From CAVTUU01 sp045804965 (GTDB lineage Bacteria; Chloroflexota; Chloroflexia; Thermomicrobiales; UBA6265): a stretch of DNA of 64,000 bases. Shown piece by piece: positions 58,937 through 64,000 of the stretch (its first letter is position 1; every line of letters begins with the position of its first letter). The notes below the pieces were generated by a model. That model was not told where the DNA came from. It worked only from the letters and a program-made list of their open reading frames with translations, and did not search any database. A program made the translations under genes and the position numbers. The stretch spans positions 186,001 to 250,000 of the forward strand of contig JBJMMD010000022.1 in assembly GCA_045804965.1 (NCBI GenBank), read 5' to 3'.

Positions 58937-59239
58937 TCAGTCGATCAGCGTGAAGGCAATCACGAGCAAGAGGAGACCGCAGAGAATGGCGATCGCTGGC
59001 CATGTGAACCGTCGCTGCCAGGTCAGAGGTTTGTCTGGAAGGTCGAGGTCGTCTCGGGACGAGCTGAGCGGGTCCCAGGCCGGATCCCGCGCTTCCTCGG
59101 GTTCCTCAGGACCGAGTCCAACGCTCGGGAGCACGGGCAAGCTGCCCCGGACCTGCTCAGGTGTCGACTGTCCTCCATCCGCGAAGGGATTGGGAAACTT
59201 GAGATCGTCTTCGGCGGGTCGGTGTGGCTGACGGCTCAT
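58937..59239 (-). CDS. Small tail-anchored membrane protein, function unknown
   Basis: A 100-residue protein from ATG 59239 with AGGA upstream. A polar, Pro/Asp-rich N-terminal 75 residues are followed by one helix ('FTWPAIAILCGLLLLVIAFT') at the C-terminus and only three residues after it. Topology suggests the polar part faces the cytoplasm. No family recognised. Confidence 0.6.
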   Translation of the reverse strand: MSRQPHRPAEDDLKFPNPFADGGQSTPEQVRGSLPVLPSVGLGPEEPEEARDPAWDPLSSSRDDLDLPDKPLTWQRRFTWPAIAILCGLLLLVIAFTLID

Positions 59240-59440
59240 GGATTTTCCTGAGGAGCGAGTGAGCAGTGGGTTGATGTGCGACTCCGGTGGCGAACCCGGG
59301 ATGAGCGGAGCCTAACTCGACTCTAGCACTTCGCTGCGCGGAACTGAACTCCTCAGGTTTCCTATCCGCGCGGATAAGGTGATCGGGTACCCTACCGGGG
59401 GTGATTGGGCGCGGTCGGACGACGAAAGGCGCGTGAGACA

Positions 59441-60718
59441 GTGGCGGACGTGCGGGCGTTTCGAGGCGTGCGGTATGGCGAGCAGATCGCGCGCAACCTT
59501 GGCGACTTGATAGCGCCGCCGTACGACGTGACCACACCCGATCTGATCCAGGACTTGCGCGCGCGTGACCCGCACAACATGGTCCACCTCGAACATGTCG
59601 AAGTTGAACCAGGTCACGACCCGCACCGTCACGCGGCGGAGTTGTATCGCGAATGGCGAGACGATGGCGTCTTGATCCGGGATGAACAGCCCGCGCTCTA
59701 TCTCTATGACCACTGGTTTAGGCACGAAGGCGCAGCCGTTCGCCGGCGAGGCGTGCTGGCAGCGATCCGGCTGGCGCCGTGGTCCGCGCGGATCGTACTT
59801 CCGCACGAGGAGACGTTTCCGAGGCCGAAACTGGAACGGTTGCGCCGTTTGCGCGCAGTCCAGGCGAATCTCAGTCCGCTGTACCTGCTGTATCGCGATC
59901 CCGATCAACGCGTCGCCCAGCTTCTCGCCGCGGCCGAGCGCTCGCCGGACGAAACCGGCGTCGATCCCGACGGCGACCGGCATGAGTTGACGCGCCTTGC
60001 CGATCGAAGCCTCATTGAGCAGATCCAGCGGTACTTCGCCGATCAGCGGTTGTATGTGGCTGATGGCCACCATCGGTACGAGGCGGCGTTCGAATATCGC
60101 GATGAGCGGGCCGCGGCCGGCTTTACCTGCCCGGTCCCATCGCCTGATCTCGAAGGCGCCGAACAGTATGTGCTGGCGCTGGTGTGCGCCGCGGACGATC
60201 CGGGCGTGTTCGTGCTGCCGACGCATCGCCTGGTGCGCGGGATCGCTGACTTTGACCCGGAGAAGGCGCGAGCCGATCTGCGCCGGTATTTCGAACTCGA
60301 ATTGGCTGCCGATTCATCGTTCGAAGATAGCGATGCGATTTGCCTGATCTGGTTCGGATCGGGCCAGGGACTGTGGAAATTGAGCCCGCGAGCGGACCGC
60401 GCGCATGAAGCGCTCATGCCGGAAGGCAAGAGTGACGCCTGGCGGAAGCTCGATCTCGCCATGCTGAGCAGTGCAGTCTTGGATGGGGTGCTGGGAATTC
60501 GGCCCGAGGATGCGCTCGACCACGTGAGCTACACGTCGTCGATCGACCAGGCGATGCACTCGGTTGGGACGGGTGAAGCGCAAATGGCGCTGCTGGTCGA
60601 GGCGAGCACTGTCCACGACCTGATGACCATTGCTGATGCTGGCGATCGGATGCCACCCAAATCGACCTTTTTCTGGCCGAAGGTGCCGGCTGGTCTAGTC
60701 ATTCACGATCTCTGCTAG
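59441..60718 (+). CDS. DUF1015 family protein
   Basis: A 425-residue protein. GTG 59441 is chosen because relatives begin 'ADVRAFRGVRY'; a TTG at 59405 would add 12 residues. 'NLGDLIAPPYDVTTPD', 'RDPHNMVHLEHVE', 'ALYLYDHWF', 'HEETFPRPKLERL', 'LYVADGHHRYEAAFEYRDER' and 'PKSTFFWPKVPAGLVIHDL' match the conserved positions of DUF1015. The 'DGHHR' motif is shared with ParB-like nucleotide-binding proteins, and a serine kinase role has been reported for some distant relatives, but none can be assigned here. Its stop shares the CTAG tetramer with the convergent gene. Confidence 0.9.
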   Translation: MADVRAFRGVRYGEQIARNLGDLIAPPYDVTTPDLIQDLRARDPHNMVHLEHVEVEPGHDPHRHAAELYREWRDDGVLIRDEQPALYLYDHWFRHEGAAVRRRGVLAAIRLAPWSARIVLPHEETFPRPKLERLRRLRAVQANLSPLYLLYRDPDQRVAQLLAAAERSPDETGVDPDGDRHELTRLADRSLIEQIQRYFADQRLYVADGHHRYEAAFEYRDERAAAGFTCPVPSPDLEGAEQYVLALVCAADDPGVFVLPTHRLVRGIADFDPEKARADLRRYFELELAADSSFEDSDAICLIWFGSGQGLWKLSPRADRAHEALMPEGKSDAWRKLDLAMLSSAVLDGVLGIRPEDALDHVSYTSSIDQAMHSVGTGEAQMALLVEASTVHDLMTIADAGDRMPPKSTFFWPKVPAGLVIHDLC

Positions 60719-61476
60719 CCGGAACGGTCCCTGATGCTCAGCCGGGCGAGCACGGGCAGGTGGTCCGATCCGCTATATGGCCCCACCCAGGATTCGAGTG
60801 GTTCGATGTCCTGCGTAATCCATAAATAGTCGACGCGGAGCACGGGGCGGATGCGGACGCTGCCGATGGGATGGCTCTTGTAGGCCATTCTCGCCATTCG
60901 TGTCGGCAGGGTGAACCCCGGTCCGTTTCCCGCAACTCGGAACACGTCGATCAGGCCGGATGCAGCGATCTGGCGATAAATCCGGTGGATGGCGAGCGCG
61001 TTGAAGTCGCCCATCATCAAGGTGGGACCGCCGGCGTGCGCGGATGCGATCAGGCGGGCGACTTGCTCATAGGTTTCCGGATCGGTGATCAGGCCGCGTC
61101 GCTTAAAGCGCGGGGGCGGCGGGTGGGCGACGATGATCGCCAATTGTTCGCTCGCGAGTTGGATGGTGGCGCGCAAATCCGGGCGATTGGGGTAGAGGTG
61201 AAGGAGCTCGTTCGAGACGATCGGGTGTTTGCTCAGGAGCGCCTTGCCCGGGATACCGAGCGGGTGCAGCACCCGATGCGGATACTGTGACGCCAGTTGT
61301 CGGTCGATCGCGTCCCCTTGGCCCGGTGCCAGCTCCTGCACGCCGACGATATCGGCATCCGCCTCGGCGATCACCTCGACCAAGCGCTCGGGCTGGGCCA
61401 GCCCGTTCGCGACGTTGAAGGTCATGACTGTAAGCGTACGACTTCGGCGGTCCTCACCGTCCATGAACGTGTCCAT
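60715..61476 (-). CDS. Endonuclease/exonuclease/phosphatase (EEP) family hydrolase
   Basis: A 253-residue protein from ATG 61476. The EEP fold is marked by 'LTVMTFNVANG', 'DIVGVQELAPGQ', 'TLMMGDFNALAIHRIY' and 'PYSGSDHLPVLARL'. These are the metal-binding Asn and Glu, catalytic Asp and final Asp-His. No signal peptide is seen. Substrate may be a phospholipid, nucleic acid or sugar phosphate. Stop overlaps that of the DUF1015 gene by three bases on the opposite strand. Confidence 0.88.
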   Translation of the reverse strand: MDTFMDGEDRRSRTLTVMTFNVANGLAQPERLVEVIAEADADIVGVQELAPGQGDAIDRQLASQYPHRVLHPLGIPGKALLSKHPIVSNELLHLYPNRPDLRATIQLASEQLAIIVAHPPPPRFKRRGLITDPETYEQVARLIASAHAGGPTLMMGDFNALAIHRIYRQIAASGLIDVFRVAGNGPGFTLPTRMARMAYKSHPIGSVRIRPVLRVDYLWITQDIEPLESWVGPYSGSDHLPVLARLSIRDRSG

Positions 61477-61600
61477 CGATCTCACTTCGATTCGTTGCAT
61501 CGCCAGCCAATAGTGACAGCTCAAACGTCGGGAATTGGGTATCCTGGTCCGTTGGTCGAGTCGCCAACCAGCGAGTGTAGACAGTTCGAGGGAACGCTTG

Positions 61601-61999
61601 ATGCGTCGACTTATTCGCTGGCTTCTCTTCGTCGCTTGCTTCGACGCGCTGTGGATTCTGTAACTCTCGTGGTTGATCCCCGGCCTGACCGTCAGCGGCT
61701 ACTGGGGCGCGTTTACGGCGGCGATGCTGGTGACGATCGTCAACGTGGTCGCCTGGCCATACATCTACGACCTCTCAGCAAAGCTCAACCCTATTCTATT
61801 CCCGAGCGCCTGCTTCCTGCTCACAGCTGCGGCGATGCTCATCATCGCGCCAATCAACGAGGCGCTGAGCGACGAGTTCCCGAACCTCGTTCTCGGACTG
61901 CAAAGGCATCCGGGCATCAGCTTCCTCCTCGTGCGACCGGCGTCGGAGGGTGGCCTGGTCGTCGGCGCAAGTGGTGGCTACACGTTTACCGAGGGATGA
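61601..61999 (+). pseudogene. YvlD-like (phage holin 4 family) membrane protein with in-frame TAA
   Basis: From ATG 61601 the frame encodes MRRLIRWLLFVACFDALWIL, then TAA (61661-61663). It continues in the same frame with 'LSWLIPGLTVSGYWGAFTAA' and 'MLVTIVNVVAWPYIY', the core of small four-helix YvlD/holin-4-type proteins. The break is one codon with no frame change. Translation could restart at TTG 61673, giving 108 residues without the first helix. After residue 80 the match weakens and the tail 'GLVVGASGGYTFTEG' is unlike relatives. Either a decayed gene or a base-call error. Confidence 0.6.
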
Positions 62000-62302
62000 A
62001 GCGAGTTCGAGCGGGCAGGGCCGAGGCTGTCGGGTGGTGCGGTGGCGGGACCCGCGGGGGTGGTGGGCGCCTGGAAGGCGTTGACCGGCCTGTATCAAAA
62101 GCCTACCGAGATACCGCAGGATTGCGATCGACGGCAGGTAGGGGCGCAGGGGCGCGCACGTCTCCCAAGAAAGGAGGGTCGGCACCTTGTCGCGGACCGC
62201 TGCGACGAAGTCGGCTAGGAAGGTGTGCACGCGGGCGACGAAATCGGTGGATAAGATGGCCAGCGTCGGCGCGTCGAGTAAAGCGGAGGCGATAGTGACC
62301 AC
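62000..62302 (-). CDS. Possible small protein, C-terminus uncertain
   Basis: A GTG at 62302 lies six bases after the stop of the gene at 62309-62566 and opens a frame beginning 'VVTIASALLDAPTLAILSTD' and 'FVARVHTFLADFVAAVRDKV'. This looks like an amphipathic helical start. The open frame runs on to 61796, but beyond about 62000 it is antisense to the YvlD-like gene and reads as low-complexity, so I limit the call to the first part. No family recognised. Confidence 0.3.
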
Positions 62303-62308
62303 GCCACG

Positions 62309-62566
62309 CTATTCGTCCGGCGTCGGCACTGGCCAGAGAGACACCCCCCACCGGGCCGCAGCCGCCCAGAGCCGCATGCTGTGCATAAGCAGGGCACCCG
62401 AAGGGAGGAGGACCTCGTCACCATGACAAAACTGCACGGTGCCGACGAGCAGGCCCGCCCGAGCGCGGTGCTGCCGGTCATATGCCGCGCCGGGCGGGTG
62501 GGCCGTGGTTATCTCCCATGCCTCCCGCCACGCCGTCTGGGTGAGCCACCAGTCGATATGAAACAT
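62309..62566 (-). CDS. Small hypothetical protein
   Basis: An 85-residue protein from ATG 62566 with a clear AAGGAGG about eight bases upstream. It begins 'MFHIDWWLTQTAWREAWEIT' and ends 'WPVPTPDE'. It is Trp- and Ala-rich with a helical middle. The ribosome site makes it likely to be translated. No family recognised; a second small frame follows at 62302. Confidence 0.55.
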   Translation of the reverse strand: MFHIDWWLTQTAWREAWEITTAHPPGAAYDRQHRARAGLLVGTVQFCHGDEVLLPSGALLMHSMRLWAAAARWGVSLWPVPTPDE

Positions 62567-62889
62567 CTCGTTGCCTCCTTGATAGCGATCTGTCGAGCTT
62601 TGGGTCGAATAACAACCGCCGGTCGCGCGATCGCTCACGCGTCCCGGCGGCCCGTGCGTCCACCTCGTCTGCGGTTCACTCACTCGGGAAACTCGGCTCG
62701 ATCGAAGTGAGCCAAGATGCCAGACGTTACAGACTCACCTTGTGGTTGTACTCTCAACCGAGCGTTCGACTGCAAAGGCGCTCGCAAGGGACGTTCTGGA
62801 TACCCGTCCTCTGGTCGAAATAGCTGCCGATTCGTCGGAAGGGCCGGAGCGAAAGGGGATCGAAAGTGCCCGGGGCCTTCCGTACGTGC
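62567..62889. other. Gap without visible features
   Basis: 323 bases between two minus-strand genes. I see no gene, strong hairpin or repeat here. Confidence 0.5.
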
Positions 62890-63870
62890 TCAGGTCGGCC
62901 ACGGTGCGTGACCCTTCTCAACCATCCAGGTATCGTCGTACGGCCACAAGTCATCCCGCGGTTCCCACCCGGTCACCACGCAGCGGTGAACCAGCAATTC
63001 CCGCCGTTGTGCGAGCATCAGTTTGCTATTGGAGTTTTGCTCGACGCCGGACAAGTCGTTCGCCCCGAGATCGATCTTCCCGTCGACGTTGAAGTGGTAA
63101 TGGGTCCCGTCGTCGTAGAAGCGGTAAAGCTCGGTCTTCCACTGCGAGTTGTGACCCCAATCGACCGAGGGATCATCAGTTTTGCGACGACGACGGCGGA
63201 AGGCGAAGTAGAGCGTGGAGCGCTCGGCACTCTCCTTGTCGAGCACCCCCGGCAGGCAGCGCACCCGCACGCCGGCCCGGGAAAAGAGCAGTTCGCCGAA
63301 GCTGAGGCCGGGCCACACCACCTCGTCGATTACGATCCCGCCGTTATGGGACGGGTTCTCAATCACCTCAAAGAGCTCGTGAGAGAAGGGACTGTACGGG
63401 CGCTCGTCACCGAACGACGCAAACCCCAATCCCTCGAAGAATCGGATGTACGTCTGCTGCGAAAGGCATGGAGGCTGCGGCTGGGCCACACGCTCGGTTC
63501 CGGGCCACGGCTCGGACGACGATGTGAACCGCTCCCATTCGGGTGTGCCAACGACCAAGTTAATCTCGGTGTGCACGCGCAGGCCGGTCCGCTCGGTCAT
63601 CCGGCGAACCTCCTCGGGGCAGGGGTCGCCGGGCTGGAACGCGAGCAGCAGGTAGTCGCTGACGCGACTAAGCGCATACAGCCCCCAAAGCTGCCAAACC
63701 TGATCGTCAGACACTGGACTAGGGGCGTCGGAGAAATGCCTGTATCGCATCAGAGGCACCATGAGCCGGCGGCTGGCAGCCAGGCCCTCGTCGAGCAGGA
63801 ACGTCTCGAGGTCAGCGGGTGCATCCCACCCGACGCGATCGTACAGTGCGCGGAACGTTTCGATACTCAT
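62890..63870 (-). CDS. Hypothetical protein, 326 residues
   Basis: From ATG 63870, with GAGGGGAG upstream. It is a soluble acidic protein rich in aromatic residues. It shows 'ETFRALYDRVGWDAPADLET', 'WQLWGLYALSRVSDYLLLAF', 'INLVVGTPEWERF' and a C-terminal 'DDGTHYHFNVDGKIDLGAN'. I do not recognise a family. The gene has a perfect inverted repeat 20 bases before its start, which may regulate it. Confidence 0.7.
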   Translation of the reverse strand: MSIETFRALYDRVGWDAPADLETFLLDEGLAASRRLMVPLMRYRHFSDAPSPVSDDQVWQLWGLYALSRVSDYLLLAFQPGDPCPEEVRRMTERTGLRVHTEINLVVGTPEWERFTSSSEPWPGTERVAQPQPPCLSQQTYIRFFEGLGFASFGDERPYSPFSHELFEVIENPSHNGGIVIDEVVWPGLSFGELLFSRAGVRVRCLPGVLDKESAERSTLYFAFRRRRRKTDDPSVDWGHNSQWKTELYRFYDDGTHYHFNVDGKIDLGANDLSGVEQNSNSKLMLAQRRELLVHRCVVTGWEPRDDLWPYDDTWMVEKGHAPWPT

Positions 63871-63889
63871 CTCGCTCCCCTCGGTGTGG

Positions 63890-63910
63890 CTGCCGCTCTC
63901 AGAGCGGCAG
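63890..63910. promoter_or_regulatory. Perfect 21-bp inverted repeat at the 5' end of the hypothetical gene
   Basis: CTGCCGCTCT, centre C, AGAGCGGCAG. It is too tight to fold as a normal RNA hairpin at its centre but is suited to a dimeric repressor. It lies immediately upstream of the ribosome site of the gene starting at 63870. Confidence 0.45.
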
Positions 63911-64000
63911 CCGTGGCGACTCGGTGATGGTAACGCGTCCACTCGGTAGTTTCTGCCTAGTCAGTAGGCGTGGGCACAGGCTCAGGAACGACCTCCTGCG

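Noticed and set aside
1..64000. tRNA and rRNA genes
   Set aside because: I looked for cloverleaf-type segments and rRNA landmarks in the intergenic regions and saw none; a tRNA scan would be needed to be certain.

Overview
The window is a 64 kb piece of a high-GC bacterial chromosome. The combination of features points to Chloroflexota, most likely a Thermomicrobiales-type organism. These include paired Cys-rich exported proteins that start with 'DRFD.I....TSRR', secreted proteins with Pro/Thr linkers, many sugar and peptide importers, and dispersed GC-rich palindromes. This placement is inferred from protein style, because no rRNA or tRNA gene was seen. Coding strands change often and most genes sit in short, tightly coupled operons.

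Layout. 1-2474: end of a Zn/Mn-type ABC importer (binding protein, ATPase, permease). 2475-8425: an inserted, visibly more AT-rich island on the minus strand. Its main part is DUF6884/YaaA-like protein, NurA-like nuclease, HerA-like ATPase (split by an in-frame amber codon) and a DpdA-like DNA-guanine transglycosylase. A second part, a HhH-GPD-like protein plus a small winged-helix protein, lies between two copies of a 63-bp direct repeat. The first copy overlaps the 3' end of the metal permease gene. 8523-13069: M20 peptidase, YdcZ-like transporter, lone receiver protein, a REP-associated Y1 transposase between inverted REP sequences, and a PucR regulator. 13094-19587: glutamine synthetase and divergent glutamate synthase large subunit. 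19893-25174: DUF624 protein, a three-gene carbohydrate ABC importer and a membrane protein of unknown function. 26533-36245: Cys-rich Tat proteins, a MauE protein fused to three thioredoxin domains, a subtilase, a two-repeat CRISPR-like remnant, an M20 peptidase and two related coiled-coil proteins. 36380-40734: XRE-NTPase-TPR regulator, SnoaL-like protein and a cupredoxin-like exported protein.

40811-54673: a block devoted to sugar-acid use, all on the minus strand. An RbsB-A-C type importer is followed by a GntR/FCD regulator, a small protein, RbsD/FucU mutarotase, UxaA paralogue 2, RraA-like protein, SDR and UxaA paralogue 1, ending in a double hairpin. Beyond it lie LutC, a LutB-LutA fusion and a KdaD/FAH-type enzyme. 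Together they suggest oxidative, non-phosphorylating breakdown of a deoxy-sugar or pentose of the L-fucose/D-arabinose type, with any lactate formed being oxidised by Lut proteins. A promoter with an overlapping GntR-type palindrome lies upstream of the first gene.

55388-63870: aminotransferase, a NERD-like/OST-HTH-like protein, HD-domain protein, cupin, DUF1015 protein, an EEP-family hydrolase, a broken YvlD-like membrane gene and several unrecognised genes.

The strongest candidate for an undescribed system is the 3649-8425 operon, in which a DNA 7-deazaguanine-type base-exchange enzyme is linked to a HerA-NurA motor/nuclease pair. No preQ0 synthesis genes lie in the window.
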